From the NCBI GenBank assembly GCA_020809705.1, contig CP085830.1, positions 5,146,001-5,210,000 on the forward strand: 64,000 bases of DNA. Reading direction: 5' to 3'. The first letter of the stretch is position 1. Each line of letters starts with the position of its first letter. A program made the position numbers and the translations under genes. The notes under the pieces are model-generated. The model was not told the DNA's origin. It was given only the letters and a program-made list of their open reading frames with translations, and did no database searches. This document shows positions 20,328-32,846 of the stretch, in pieces. Source of the DNA: Calonectria ilicicola (taxonomy: Eukaryota > Ascomycota > Sordariomycetes > Hypocreales > Nectriaceae).

Positions 20328-22563
20328 GCGGAGCTAGTAAAAACACTTCCATACATTGACAATGCTTCCAAGCTTCCCAACAATTTCACAATGCCCAATA
20401 TTGTCCCTTGTAATTGTTCAGTGAACTCCAGCTACACAGCTACCCCTTTACCTCACATACTGCTTTCTTTTCGGACGTTGGATCACAATTTCCATCGCTT
20501 TTCAGCACTGATGAAGTGCTTAAAGTTAGCTTACTAGTGCTTACAAGGTAACATGCCGCTGGTGCAAGCCAAAAAGAGAAGTATACAAACCTGCTCGCCT
20601 GTGGACCCAATACTTACCCCGCGAGGGCCTCTGCATGCAGGTCTACCTGCCGTTACCTTGTGCGATGGCTGAACCTAATTGAGTACTGATGATGAGAAGC
20701 AAAACAAGGAGGTGTACTGTTTCGGAATATGCCGTTCAATTCAGCTCGGGGAGCCGAGAACATTGCCCGTGCAGCCTCACCTGGCTCAGCTGCGCCATTG
20801 TCTTTTTCTGCTTGTAATGATTGGCTCAATGGGAAGCTATGAGGCACGGGAACATGGAGAACAAAAATATCCAGTTGATGCTGCTAAACAGGCGTTCCTT
20901 CTCCGTGCGGAGGGACCGATGCTACCACACGGGCGTGTTACAGTTTGAAAGGGAAGAAGGAGAACACCATCAGGGGATACAGAGACATGGGCTAGCAGGG
21001 TCACGAACAGGGCTCCCCCAGATATTGCCTTTGCACATCCGTTCTGATCCGGAAATGTTTATGTGAAGCACTGTGTCATAATGCTTCTGATATGACAGAC
21101 CGAATACGAACGAGCCTCGACAAATCGCGTCGTTCAGACGCGGCTGGTGCCTCAATCGCCTACCGAGCGCGAGGAATCTCGGGCGCCATGGCTGACGGCG
21201 ACTACCATATGGGGCCGTATGTGGCGCTAGACATGTACCGTGTCCCGGGTCTGATCTTCGCAACGTGCGAGCATCCGAGAAACTGGGTTGAAGCTCTCAA
21301 GCTTAGCGATAGGCCGAGATCCGGTCGTGGTGGTGTGCTCAGCCCCAGGGGTTGGCCAATGGACGGAGGGCAAAACGATGCCCCAACGATCAACTTACTC
21401 CAAAAGCGATTTAGCGGCAACTCCTCCAACGCCACTTAGCCATCATGACAATGTCACCAGAAGCCATTTCCAACGAAGAAAAAGAAAAACAGGCCATTTG
21501 ACAGCAGGCCATGCTGGACCTCCTCCCCGGTCCATCCATGAAACTGGCGCATTGATCTCCTGTCTAGGGCTGAGACAAGCTTTTTCTAGCACGGCTTTGT
21601 TGGGATCGAGACTTGCTGTGCCTCCCCCGCGATGTCCAGACGGGAGGCCCACACATCAATTTTGTTAGATCCACAAATCAAGCAACCTTCAGAGGTCTCA
21701 AGTACTTGGATAAGCGGTCATGATGATATCTAGACCATCTAATACGAACACATTTTAGCCGAGGTCTGAGGTACCTACCTTGTCTCTCCATTGAAGTTAT
21801 TCAAGCCGCCTCCAAGAAGCAGACAGCTGGGCTCTGCCAAGAAATTCGGGTAGGCCGGCAGATCACATTCCGTCAATCCATATTGATACACACGGTTATC
21901 CTTGCCAATTTCTGATCCATCCATACCTGCATGTCTAGTCCTGATGGCGGCGCAAATTCAGCGAGCTAAATGCCGTTTCCCCGGCCGATCGCCCGGTAGA
22001 GTGGTCTTGACACCCAAAGCTTGTTCCACCCATGGCACTATATGCCCGTCCAAAATTATCCATTTTATGCTGGAAATAGAACCAGTCGCCACAGTTGTCG
22101 CGGGCCGCAAAACTTAGAATTTTGCGCTACTCAACGACAGGTCTTCGAGCGACTTCAATTCAAGAAATTCATCATTCCTGTCAGGCCCGGATGGGGGAAT
22201 TCGTCAATTGGTATTTCAAAATGAATGGGGGGGTTGATTTAGGCCATCACGATTTCCAACACGAAATTGGGGCGTCGGTACCCCAGATATTACCAGCATG
22301 CAGCTACAACCCCTGTGGCCTGCATATATTCTTTTCTTTTTGCTCTTTTAGCTTATTTTTCACTTACTCCAAGTGCATTAACGTGGCATTTTAGACACGC
22401 GAGGTGGCTTGGGCTCGGGACAGACGTTGGTCACGGCATGCACGGTTGCAGACAGGTTTTTAAGAAATGTTGATGTAATATTGATAGCTAGACACTACTA
22501 AACCCGGCCTAGCTCCTGGTGGCACCACTACTTTTCAGCTAATGTTGCCTCATCATGAGCCTC
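20328..22563. other. Gene-poor gap
   Basis: About 2.2 kb with only short overlapping frames and no domain, signal peptide or splice-consistent model. It includes 3' flanks of the regulator and of the first hydrophobin-like gene. Confidence 0.55.
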
Positions 22564-23107
22564 TCACTCGTAGACGTTGATGGTGATTGGCATGTTGAAA
22601 TCAACATCGCCAATACAAATTTGGAACTAGACATGTCTGTGAGATTATAGCCATGGTTGAGAAAACTGGTTTCACTTACGCCATTTTGGTTGTTGCAGCA
22701 AATGATCTGCTGGTTACACGCAGTGGTGTTGGAGCAAACATTTCCTGTATACTGTTAGAAGTCACGAAGGTGAGAAGAAGGATCCATCACTTACCGCCTT
22801 TCCCATCACTGCTGCAGCAGTACGGGCTGCCTCCAGAGCAGGCGTTGGACTGGCTCGAGGTGGAACAGCCACTTCCGCCACCTGTGCCCAAGGTCAGTTT
22901 TTGAGTTGTTACATGCTAGTTACACTCACCCCCCATTTTGTTGTTGCCCTTGTTGCGAGTTGGCACGGCGAACTTGGGCACTGGGAAATCCCCAATACCG
23001 GGGGTTCGAGGCTCAACAGCGCGAGGAGCGATCTCAGGCCCCTCAACAGGAGAAGCCATGACACCAGTGAGAGCGACGAGCCCGTAAACGAAGGTGGAAG
23101 CGTACAT
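22564..23107 (-). CDS. Hydrophobin-like secreted protein, nine cysteines
   Basis: Four exons on the minus strand: 23107-22930, 22881-22795, 22744-22680 and 22626-22564; introns of 48, 50 and 53 nt all with GTRAGT donors; 130 aa. The signal peptide is MYASTFVYGLVALTGVMA. After a Pro-rich linker the cysteines run C-x8-C-x6-CC-x9-C-x5-C-x5-CC-x8-C. Dropping the first, this is the hydrophobin order C-CC-C-C-CC-C, and the ending 'QICIGDVDFNMPITINV' resembles class I hydrophobins. The loops after the first CC are much shorter than in classical class I or II. It probably assembles at the cell-wall/air interface. The TATA-like site CATATAG (minus strand) is near 23255. A second hydrophobin-like gene points away from it at 24031. 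Confidence 0.8.
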
Positions 23108-24030
23108 CTTTGCGGAGTGAAAGAAAGTGATAGACGGGTGTGTGTGGATACTAGCGAGTGGCAATGGAGAAATGTAATAGTGTAGAGTGTAGTGAAGGAG
23201 GATCTAGAAGTGTCCGAGGATGCTGAGGAACTGAGATCTAAGGAGAAGGACTGGCTCTATATGCAAGCAAGACGTTCAGCTGAGCTCGTATTCGTCTGTG
23301 CAAAGCAATGAGAGTGGGTGTGAGCCAAAAGCCACAAACGACGATCGGGCAACTTGCAAAAATAGACCACGCCTCCAAAAGCCCAGCCAAACGCCCGTTC
23401 AACCCGTCCGATACTGAGACTTTGGACGATCGCAATTTCCAAGTCTTTGAGTAAAAATGAATTCATCGAATGATCAGTGTATGAATGATATCACTATCAC
23501 GATATGTGCCAAGACTCTAGTCTTGTCATCATGGCATCGTCTCACGTTCGGGCTGTAAGCCTTTCGAACTCTTCAAAGCTCACGGACCGGCCTAGACTAA
23601 GCCCTCATGCAGCCTCCCAAATCTTGACGTCCATCTAGAGACCAATTGTGTCGAGATGATGACGTGCCAAATACGAACCGACCATACACGACGACATCAT
23701 GTGCTAGGACAATCCCAAGAATAAGTTCAATAGTTCGAAAATCTAGCCCTTGGATGGCTGACAATACGTCAAAGATTGGTCTTTCAGCTCTTTCAGCTCG
23801 TTGCCACTTCGTATTGGTTTTGCTTTGCAATCTTTGCAAGGTCGTGCTCTCTCAAATCCTCCCAAGAGTCCTCCGAAAAGGGCTCCAGAAAAAGGTATAA
23901 GAAGGCCATCTTCCCTCCTCCTCAATCCATCCTCATCACTCTCAGACACTCAACCAACAATCCAACTACCACAACAACAGCACACATTCGCTCTTCTCTT
24001 TTGAGATAACCATCAACTTCAACCGCAAAC
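23108..24030. other. Divergent promoter between two hydrophobin-like genes
   Basis: 923 bp shared by two divergent surface-protein genes. It ends in a C/A-rich 5' leader typical of highly expressed fungal genes (about 23925-24030). No gene seen. Confidence 0.65.
23894..23901 (+). promoter_or_regulatory. TATA box candidate for hydrophobin-like gene at 24031
   Basis: GGTATAAG lies about 130 bp before the ATG and is followed by a pyrimidine/CA-rich leader, the usual layout of strong fungal promoters. Confidence 0.5.
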
Positions 24031-24464
24031 ATGCAGTTCTCTTCCATGACTCTTCTCATCCTCGCCGCTGCCACTGGCGCCATCGCTGCTCCTGGCAACC
24101 GCGGTCCTTCCGGCCCCCCCAGCCGCCCTCCCCCTCCTCCTCCCGTCGACAACACCAACATCAACCAGCAGACCAACGTTTGTGGCAATGGAATTGCCCC
24201 ATACTGTTGCATCAATTCCATCTGCAAGCAAAGCAGTGGCTTCTGCAACGGTGTCAGCATTTGCTGCAACAATAACGCCCAACAGGTATGTACAAGTTCA
24301 ACTTTGCCCAGCACCGCGACTCTCTCGGGGTGTGTTACAACCGATTCATCATTTGCCCATAAGACGGTGTCGTTGACCACCGAATGTAGGGAGGCAATGC
24401 CCAGCAGAACTGTGGTGCCGTCGGAGGCAACAACTTTGGAGGACTCACCTTCATCAACGCCTAA
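24031..24464 (+). CDS. Hydrophobin-like secreted protein, compact eight-Cys pattern
   Basis: Exons 24031-24285 and 24390-24464 around a 104-nt intron (GTATGT...TGTAG) give 109 aa. The signal peptide is MQFSSMTLLILAAATGAIAA, followed by a proline run (residues 26-38). The cysteines are C-x7-CC-x4-C-x6-C-x5-CC-x13-C, i.e. the hydrophobin order with all eight Cys, but C3-C4 and C4-C5 gaps of only 4 and 6 residues, far below class I or II. The last Cys is supplied by exon 2. Length and hydrophobic ending (GGLTFINA) suit a small surface-active protein. It could instead be a different eight-Cys secreted family. Confidence 0.72.
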
Positions 24465-26409
24465 ACTTTCTTGCTCAAGCCTAAGATCGGCAATAGGCGT
24501 CTTTTTTGCCTGGTACCTGGCCTCCTAAAGCACGCGCTATCCAAATGTGTCGACTAAAGGTTGCTGTGGTGGGCTGGTTAGATGTGAGGTGGGGCGAAGC
24601 AGTAGGAGGAATGTAATCGGTTCTCTTCTCAGGATTTGTTGGATGGCTCTCCGGGGCAATCTTTACAATCCGCTCACACTCCTTAGGCCTATTTAGTTGG
24701 GATAGTCTTGAGAAAACAAAGAAAAGAAATTGGGTATTATTACAACCTTGTTCATCTTGCATTGTGACAAATCCATCTTCCAGTGACTGGAGTGATAGCA
24801 CATTTTTCTCTATATCCATTAAATTGCTTCTTGTGCAATATCCTTGTCATTATGTTTGCAATGCCATGGTTCGCATCTTCAAGGTCAACACCCAAAGCCC
24901 CCCTCACGTGAACCGCCATATCACGGTGTGCGAATAAGTATTCGTCTGCATGTTTCTTCCTCAAAGCAGTGACTGCCTGCACGAACATTCACATAAACTA
25001 TTGGCAAGAAGTCGGCCATGGTGAAATTGTTATTTACCGTGGGGAAAATGCCGGATAAACTCAAGAATAGACATTGATGCAGAGTTTTCCCTGGTAATAG
25101 ACTCCACAAAAAGCGTTGATCCCAAGCTCTACAGGAAGTTGGGGCACAGGGAGTGTTGCAGGATCATATCATATGGAGCCAGGTTGTGGGCGAACTACAG
25201 GTTCCACAACCCGAATTTGGATTTTTTGACGAGTTTACTTTTCTGAGTTCTGGAGATTTTGAGCAACAACAACGTCGCACATCACGTAATAAAATGGTAT
25301 AAAATAGTATTGAAAGAGATAGTAAACCACTCATTATTGGGATAAATTGTATGAAAAGCCATTCTCATGAGTAATGTATATTAAACAAAGACTGACAAAT
25401 TGATCACCGACGAGTGTAGGGTAAGTCAACCTGGTTCCGAATGCGGTTTAGCATCACAGGGCTGATCCATCGGGGAAATCATTGGTGGAGTCCCGTAATA
25501 TGCTATTCCTGATTTGGGTGAGTGACGATGAGTCGAAATGATGGCCTGCCGTCGGACCCGCCTTGGGGGCTAGGAATCTGGTCCAGAGTGGCTATAGCAA
25601 TGGTGTCGATTGCAGAGTGTGATGGAAAATGGCAGTGCAAGTTATTAAAATGTCAGCATTCGAGGAATTTTTGTTCATCTTCCACTTTGTGAATTGGGCG
25701 TTATTGGGAGATGGGATAGCGTGTGGTGGCACAAGAATGTCTCTGTTCCTTTAATGAAACAGCGACGCGTCGTCGACGTGACAAGACGTGGCATGAATTG
25801 GAAAACCCGATATCTGAAGGCTACACACATGTAAATTCAATTATATCAACCTATATTTGACTTTTGAGCTGAAAAAAAAGGATGACGTGCTGATATGAAT
25901 TGGAAAGATGGATTGGCCGACATGACTCCTCATTCTCATTCTCATCCTTTGTGGAACACAGCAAAGGCAAAGGGACCGTCAATCCCTCCCCGACACAGCT
26001 TCGATGCTACTATCCGTCGTGTCTGAATAGGGAATCGCCGAGTGGGTTGAGGCTCAAGGTATTCGCGCCGCCTTCGCGAAAACCTGCAGGGAGTGAGATC
26101 GCCAAGCTGTGGGGAGACGTGAGATCAAATGCGTGCCCCTGTGCCAATGGCGAGCCAATCGCCGCCTCGCCTTGCCCGCCTGAGTCACCCCGAGCAGCGT
26201 GGTTGTGCAAACCCTAGGTGCGACCGTATTAGCACTAAACTACTCTGTACTCCGTAGATCAAAGCGTTGCCAGAGCGTGGTCCACCAGCCGACGTTTAAT
26301 CAAACACTCGTCCGGATATAAAGAAAGCCATCTCGGCCGTCGCTTCTTAGCAGATGCATGCCAAGTTCCTCACCAGACAATTCACCCAGCCTGACTCTTG
26401 ACGGCGACA
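24465..26409. other. Gene-poor gap
   Basis: About 1.9 kb. Short minus-strand frames between 24750 and 25110 look slightly protein-like but have no family match I know and no consistent splice model. The ABC transporter promoter lies at the right end. Confidence 0.5.
26317..26323 (+). promoter_or_regulatory. TATA box candidate for ABC transporter
   Basis: TATAAAG lies 87 bp upstream of the transporter's ATG. Confidence 0.5.
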
Positions 26410-29400
26410 ATGGCAGAGAAGCCGCCCTCTCAGAAGAGCCAAGAGCTCGCAGAAAAGCTCAGTCCCGAAGAGCTGGCGCTGCTGCAGGACCAGCTCGACA
26501 CCAAACCCACAGAAGCTGGCTACTTGGCACTTTTTCGCTATGCTTCGACTCTTGATCTCGCGATATACTATGTCTCCATGTTTGCATCTTCTGCTGGAGG
26601 CGTTGCTGCGCCTGCAATGATGGTAAGAGCCCACATGAATGGAACTGAACCACAGCCCCCCCTGCTAAAAAAAAAATACAGATCGCTGTGGGCGCGTCAA
26701 CACAAACTTTTAGCGAACAACTCAAGAACCCATTGTCACACAGCGACTTCACCAGCGCTGCAGACAACCGGGCTCTCATTTTCGTCTACATTGGCGTCGG
26801 TCAACTCGTCGCCCTGACCGCTGGAATTTTCGGTCTCAATTACATCGGCGAAAAGCTCACAAACAGGATCCGCAAAGCTTACCTCGATGCTGTTCTTCGC
26901 CAAAATATTGCCTATTTCGATCAGAATGGCGCTGGAGAAGTCGCCACGCGTATTTCGAATGACATGACCTTGGTCCAGGATGGCATCTCGCAAAAGGTCG
27001 GCCTCATCTTGATGGGCGTCGCCGGATTCATCAGCGCCAACGTCATTGTTTTTGTCAAGAACTGGAGACTTGCCTTTGTCCTGCTTTGTGTTCCTATCGT
27101 GAGCATCCTCGCTGTGGGAATCCTGGGCTCAAAAGTCAAGCAATTCCTCGGCCAGGCTCACGTAGGATACGCCAAAAGCGGCACTTTTGCTCAAGAAGTC
27201 ATTTCTTCGATTCGTTCTGTCAACGCCTATAATTCTCAGTCTCGATTTGCTCGAATTTTTGGAGAGATGCTCGACTCGCCAGCAAAGGCAGACTTCAAGG
27301 GGAAAATGGCCCTCGGAGGCATGATTTCAACCATGATGTTCGTCATGAATGCTGGATATGGACTTGGGGTAGGTACCAACCCAAATGAGTTTTGAATTCA
27401 TGCGACACATCTCTGACCAAGTTTGATACACAGTTATGGCAAGCCGACGCGTTCCTCCGACGTGGATACGCATCTCTTGGCGACACCGTGACAGTTCTGT
27501 TCGCTGGTGGCCTAGCAGGAACCATGCTTGGAGCATCTGCACACTACCTCGCCGCCATTGCGCAGGCCGGCGCCGCTGCCAACCGCATTTTTGCAACCAT
27601 CGAACGAAACTTATCCATCGACCCGTTGTCTGAGCAGGGAAAGAAATTGGAGGATGTTGCAGGAGCCATTGAGTTCAAGGATGTCAAGTTTGTCTATCCT
27701 TCGCGACAGGAAAAGACAGTTCTCGACGGCTTCGACCTCTCTATTCCAGCCGGAAAGACCGTGGCCATTGTTGGACCTTCAGGTTCGGGAAAATCCACAA
27801 TCTTCTCTCTGATCGAAAAGCTGTATCCGCTCTTGCGGGGCAGCATCACTCTAGATGGTACTCCCATTGATGAACTCAACACACGATCCCTTCGCTCGCA
27901 AATAGGCGCTGTTTCACAAGACAATTTCTTGTTTAACACGACAATTCATGACAACATTGCATATGGTCTTGGATCAGACCTTAGCAAGGTAACAACGAAA
28001 GAAAAGCCAAGGATTGTTTTCATGCTGACGCTAGATAGCTGAGCGACGCCGAAATCGCAAAGGTCGTGGAGCAGGCCGCCAAGACGGCTAATGCACACTC
28101 ATTCATTGAGGAGTTGCCCGATGGATACCATACCAAAGTTGGAGAACGTGGCCTACGACTTTCAGGCGGCCAGAAACAAAGGGTGGCCATTGCACGAGCC
28201 ATTGTGTCCGATCCGAAGATATTGCTACTCGACGAAGCCACGGCGGCCCTGGATACCAAAAGCGAACGGCTTGTGCAAGAGGCTCTGTACTCCGCTGCCA
28301 GAGGAAGAACGACCATTGTTATCGCCCATCGACTCTCCACTATTCAGAACGCAGACTGCATCGTCGTCATGGAGAACGGAAATATTACCGAGCAGGGAAC
28401 CCATTCCGAATTGATCGCAGCCGAGTCTACCTATGCCTCTCTCGTCCGAGCTCAGCACCTTCGACAGCGCGTAGACGGAGATGAAGAGGAAGCTGGTTTG
28501 ACAAAGCAAGAGACTATTGCAAGCAGGTCAGAGAAGGCCATCGCCACCACTAAAGAGGCCGAGAAGACCGAAAAGAAAGCACAGAGCGAATCTATTTTCC
28601 AGTTGGCCAAATTGGTATGGCAACTCAACAGCCAAGAGCGCTACTACATCTTCACTGGTGTCCTTGCCAGTTTGATTGCAGGCGCAGGCTTTCCCGTTAT
28701 TGGAATCTTCTTTGGAAACGGCATCATTGCTCTGACCGACTCGAGCCTTAGCACTGGAGGACACTCGATTAGCTTCTGGAGTTTAATGCTTCTCATGCTT
28801 GGTCTAGTTCTACTCTTCACATATGCGCTCCAGGCCTTTTGCTTTGCTGTTGCTGGTAGCGCTCTCGGTCAACGAGCTCGCAGCCGGGCTTTTGCAGCCA
28901 TCATGAGTCAAGATATGGCCTTTTTCGATCGGGATGAGAACTCTTCCGGCGCATTGACTGCGTTCTTGTCGGTCGAGGCAACGAAGCTGACCGGAATCTC
29001 GGGCAACAACCTTGGTGCTATTTGCAATTCCATCATCACCATGATTTCGTCCATTGCAATTAGCTGCTCGTTTGGATGGAAACTCGGACTCGTGGCAACG
29101 GCCACTATGCCCATTCTCATCGGCTGTGGCTTTGTGCGTCACATTACCATTGCAAAGACGGAACAGCGAATGAAAGCTGCCACCGACGCCGCAGCGCTCG
29201 TGTCTGAAGCGGTCACGGCCATACGAACTGTCGCTACTCTGACGATGGAGCCTACAATCAACGACCAATACGCGGCAAAGATTCGCTCCAGCTACAACAA
29301 GGCAGTGCTCAACGATTTCGGATCTGCCATCACATACGCCCTCACCCAGTCGCTGTCTATTCTCGTCAGCGGTCTCCTCTTTTGGTACGGCGGTTCTAAG

Positions 29401-30454
29401 CTGATTGGCTCTGGAGAATATAATGTACAGCAGTTCTTCATCTGTTATATGACCATCACGTTTGGTTCCCAGGCTGCGGGTTCTATTTTTGGCCAAGCTG
29501 GAGAGGTTGAGGGCGCCAAGAGTGCGGCTGGTTGGTTCAAGCGTCTCATTGAGAGCAAGCCTTCTATCGAGGCGGACTCATCCACGGGTGAGAAGCCGCA
29601 TGACATGGTTGGAGACATTGACCTCCGAGCCGTCGGTTTCGCGTACCCCCTTGCATCCGATAGAAGTGTCCTAAATGACATTAATCTTAGTGTGAAACAG
29701 GGCCAGTTTATTGCCTTGGTAGGAGGAAGTGGTAGCGGCAAGAGCACGGTTCTCAACCTCATCGAGCGCTTTTATGATCCAACATCTGGAGTCGTTCTTG
29801 CCGATGGGAGAGATATCCGGACTCTTAATTTGGCCCACTTCAGGTCGGAAATGGCGCTGGTTGAACAGGAAGCGCCAATGATTGGCGGTACTGTTCGGGA
29901 GTGTCTCATTTCTGACAATGACAGCGTCGAGGATAGCGCTCTCGAAGAGGCTTGTAGGGCTGCAAACATTCTCGAATTTGTGGTAAGTGCACTTCAATGG
30001 CCTCTACTTGCAGACTAAAAAACTCACCATCCTGGCTAGGTCTCGCTACCAGAGGGGTTCAATACTCTCACTGGATCACGGGGTAATCGCCTCTCGGGAG
30101 GTCAAAAGCAGCGGCTGGTAATCGCCAAGGCACTCCTTCGCAACCCCAAGATACTGTAAGATTATCCATTTGCTCATATAGAATTCCAAACGCTGACCTT
30201 GTCACAGTCTCCTTGATGAAGCTACCTCTGCTCTAGACTCAGAGTCGGAGCGATTGGTTCAGCGTGCACTCGAATCTGCTTCGCAGGGAAGAACTACTAT
30301 TGCGGTTGCTCACAGGTTGAGCTCCATCTCGCATGCTGATAGAATATTTGTTTTTGATCACGGTCGCATCGTCGAGCACGGGAACCATGATGAGCTCATG
30401 GCGAACAGGTCTCGGTATTTCGAGTTGGTTTCTTTACAGCAACTTCCCCAGTAG
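26410..30454 (+). CDS. Full-size ABCB (MDR/P-glycoprotein-type) ABC transporter
   Basis: Six exons: 26410-26622, 26682-27368, 27434-27988, 28039-29982, 30040-30155 and 30208-30454; introns 59, 65, 50, 57 and 52 nt; 1253 aa. Architecture is (TMD-NBD)2. NBD1 has Walker [10 protein letters not shown] (about 414), signature LSGGQKQR (about 526) and Walker [13 protein letters not shown]2 has Walker [10 protein letters not shown] (about 1046), signature LSGGQKQR (about 1154) and Walker [10 protein letters not shown], the last two completed by splicing. Both halves look catalytically intact. This family exports hydrophobic drugs, metabolites or lipopeptides at the plasma membrane; the STE6 a-factor exporters belong to the same family. 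The substrate cannot be read from sequence. It sits beside an Hce2 effector-like gene, with which it converges. Confidence 0.93.
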
Positions 30455-30844
30455 CCAAGGCTTGCTGGGATTTGTTCATGTTTTCTTGTTCTTTTTTCAT
30501 TCATGTGTATTATTTTAATGCTAGTTTTGTGGTGCTCATTTATTGTCAAGAGCGTGGGAAATTGGCATTTTCTTTTTCGCGTACATCAATGTTGTTTGAC
30601 TGAGTAGGAATTCCTATCATAAACTTTCGGTTGTAATCATATAGATGTTTCAAAATTGTCACGATGAATGGAATAGCGCGCTATGGAGCTAATTGAAAGT
30701 GGAATGAAAGTTCAAGTTATTTGAATCTGATGTCTCTCGCCGTGTTGAGTCTTGATACCAGCGTTTATTTTGTTATTTTTGAGCTAGCTTGGGGCTTACT
30801 TTTCCCTTTAGAATGTTCCTGACACATTTACATCTCGGTCTAGA
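30455..30844. other. Convergent spacer
   Basis: 390 bp, T-rich, between convergent 3' ends. No gene seen. Confidence 0.6.
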
Positions 30845-31428
30845 TTATGTGCTGGTTGATTCTTCGGCATCTGGAGCCTTGAGCGCAAAGTTAGATATCT
30901 TTTCATTGCCAAGATATGACGCACTCGATCACTCTCACTTACCTCGTAAAGTTTCGGGTCTATTTTATTACTTGAATTTGTGCTCATGAGAAAGGCGGAG
31001 GCGGTCAAATTTAATTCCGGCTTCTGCGCCTGGTAAAGGCGCCACCGAACGTCGACGCCGCCACAATTCATTTCGCCTTTTGCTCCAACGAGGCCGTTCC
31101 AAGTGCATTTGCTAACCGAATCGTGAATCACGTCGATAATGTCTTGATTGCCAATAATACCAGGGCGACCATGCAGCGTCCTGGCTCCGAATGCACAAGT
31201 ACCAAATTGAGCCAGCTGGCGTTGGCTCCAAAAAGTCCACGTCTCGCGCTGTGAAATCTTATGGGCGACTGCTAGACAATCATCAATACTAGGAGAGATC
31301 CGGGACACTTCACTGATGATGGTCGAGTTTCCGCAGCGATCTTCCGTCTGATGGGCAAACCATGGCATGGCTACAGCTTCAACCAAGACCAAAAGGCCCA
31401 TAATCATGAAGGGGGCGTGGAATTGCAT
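30845..31428 (-). CDS. Secreted Hce2-domain (Ecp2-like) effector candidate
   Basis: Exons 31428-30943 and 30877-30845 around a 65-nt intron (GTAAGT...CAAG) give 172 aa. The ATG at 31428 starts the signal peptide (MQFHAPFMIMGLLVLVEAVAMP). The core matches the Hce2 domain, homologous to Cladosporium fulvum Ecp2: C32, C51, C78, C108 and C122, with 'QRQLAQFGTCAFGA', 'IGNQDIIDVIHDSV' and 'VGAKGEMNCGGVDVRWRLY'. Family members act outside the cell and some induce plant necrosis or have been co-opted in fungal antagonism; this protein's role is unknown. The spliced ending is a short acidic tail. Reading through the intron would instead add about 40 residues. Confidence 0.85.
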
Positions 31429-32285
31429 CCGAAAATTTTCGGTCAATGTGTAGTGGGAGATTTCGGTACAGGTTGGGTTAAGGAGGGGTTGATGTGCGAC
31501 TAAATTTTCTCCTCTCCCTACAGAACAGGGGATTATATGCCTCATAATTATCTTAAAGGACAAATAGCTAAAGAATTTCTGCTTGGTAAGGTTTGAATGC
31601 AATTTGGGCCGCGTTGGTTGGCATTAAAGTTGCGCTTTCTATGGTTGAAAAAGAGTTCTCTGAGTGGTATGGGCACGGATAAAAAGTTCAGGGATCGGCC
31701 CTTTTAGTTCAAATTGCCCCAAATGTTCATGCCGATCATTCAATTACTAGAATCCATTCAATAACGTTTCACTATGGTCATCTATGCGAGTTGTCAGTTT
31801 ATCCCAGGCTATATTCAATCCGCGAGCCTTCACGAGCAAGATCCAAATGAGATGGGAATGAAACATCAAATTCTTCTCCTTCCCATCCATAGTAATTACT
31901 ACTGTTTTTGTCTATTCATTCTTAGTAACAGTAGGAGACCAACTTACGGTTGGTCCCCACAGCGCGTTCATCCAGGTTTAGCAGCCTGGCCGTTTTTCAG
32001 TGCGTCTAGTTAATTCTTTCACACAACGAGATATAAACTCTTGAAAGAATAAAATAAATCTAAATTTAAATAAACAAGTAATTTGGCTTTGGTCTATATC
32101 CCTCATCATTAACCTTCAAACAAAGGTCCAAGACTTCCTCGAGATTTGACTTTAGCTCCCTCTATCGTCTCTAAAAAGAACCACTCTAGAAGTGCATCCT
32201 ATACAATAACAAGAGAATGCAACATCTATGATAAAGCCAAAGTTTAGTGGTATAACCACTTCTCTAAGAACTTAAGCCATGTCAT
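31429..32285. other. Spacer
   Basis: About 860 bp holding the Hce2 gene's promoter and the 3' flank of the next secreted-protein gene. It is AT-rich around 32040-32090. No gene seen. Confidence 0.55.
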
Positions 32286-32846
32286 CTAGCAGCCATTTCT
32301 AGAACTTTGTGTGTTGACAATGACCTTAAGTCCGGAATCGCCATGAGCGGTGCAGCTTCCACCAGAACTAAAATTCATTAGCCCTTACTCTCATCGTGCG
32401 TATTAGAAAAAGAATCCAACTTACCATTGAGGGTTTCCGCTAGTGCAACATTTTCCGGCAATATAGCTTGCGGCCCAACCATCCTCCCAGTGAGACACGT
32501 GTGTGTTCTCATAGAGGTAATTGTTGTAAATGCAGATGCGGGCTGTGTTGTAGGTATGACTCTTCCACTGGCCCCAGCCACCGGGGTTGTAGTCAGTCTG
32601 GCCGTCGGATTGCAGCATAGAGATGAGCGTGTTCATGTCTGCAACGTTGTAGGGGTAATCAGCATTACAGCCATCGCGCCTGCTCAGCTCAGAAGGACCG
32701 TCAATGGTGCTGTTGTATCTATCGCTGGTGCCGGACTCTGTAATAAAAGTAGGAGTGGCAGGTGCTGTAGAAGTGGCGGCCGGTGCTGCAAGAGCTAAAG
32801 GCAAGAGAGAGGTAGAGAGGGCAACGATAGCAGCAATGGACTTCAT
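32286..32846 (-). CDS. Small secreted Cys-rich protein, paralogue A
   Basis: Exons 32846-32425 and 32367-32286, with a 57-nt GTAAGT...TTAG intron, give 167 aa. Signal peptide MKSIAAIVALSTSLLPLALAA; a Thr/Ala-rich pro-region ends at a dibasic SRR site, after which the mature domain starts (DGCNADYPYNVADMNTL). It has seven cysteines in the mature part, one created by the splice junction. The core shares long blocks with the protein at 33817, including 'TARICIYN', 'NTHVSHWE.GWAASYIAGKCCTSGN' and 'GGSCTAHGDSGL'. I do not recognise the family; the size, pro-region and Cys content suit an extracellular effector or antimicrobial/killer-type protein, but no such activity is shown. Confidence 0.82.

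Noticed and set aside
24481..25109. Minus-strand frames of 60-112 codons beside the second hydrophobin-like gene
   Set aside because: No motif, no consistent exon chain, and no recognised family.
28810..29496. 228-codon frame antisense to the ABC transporter
   Set aside because: It lies wholly inside the transmembrane and linker exon of the transporter, which has clear family motifs.
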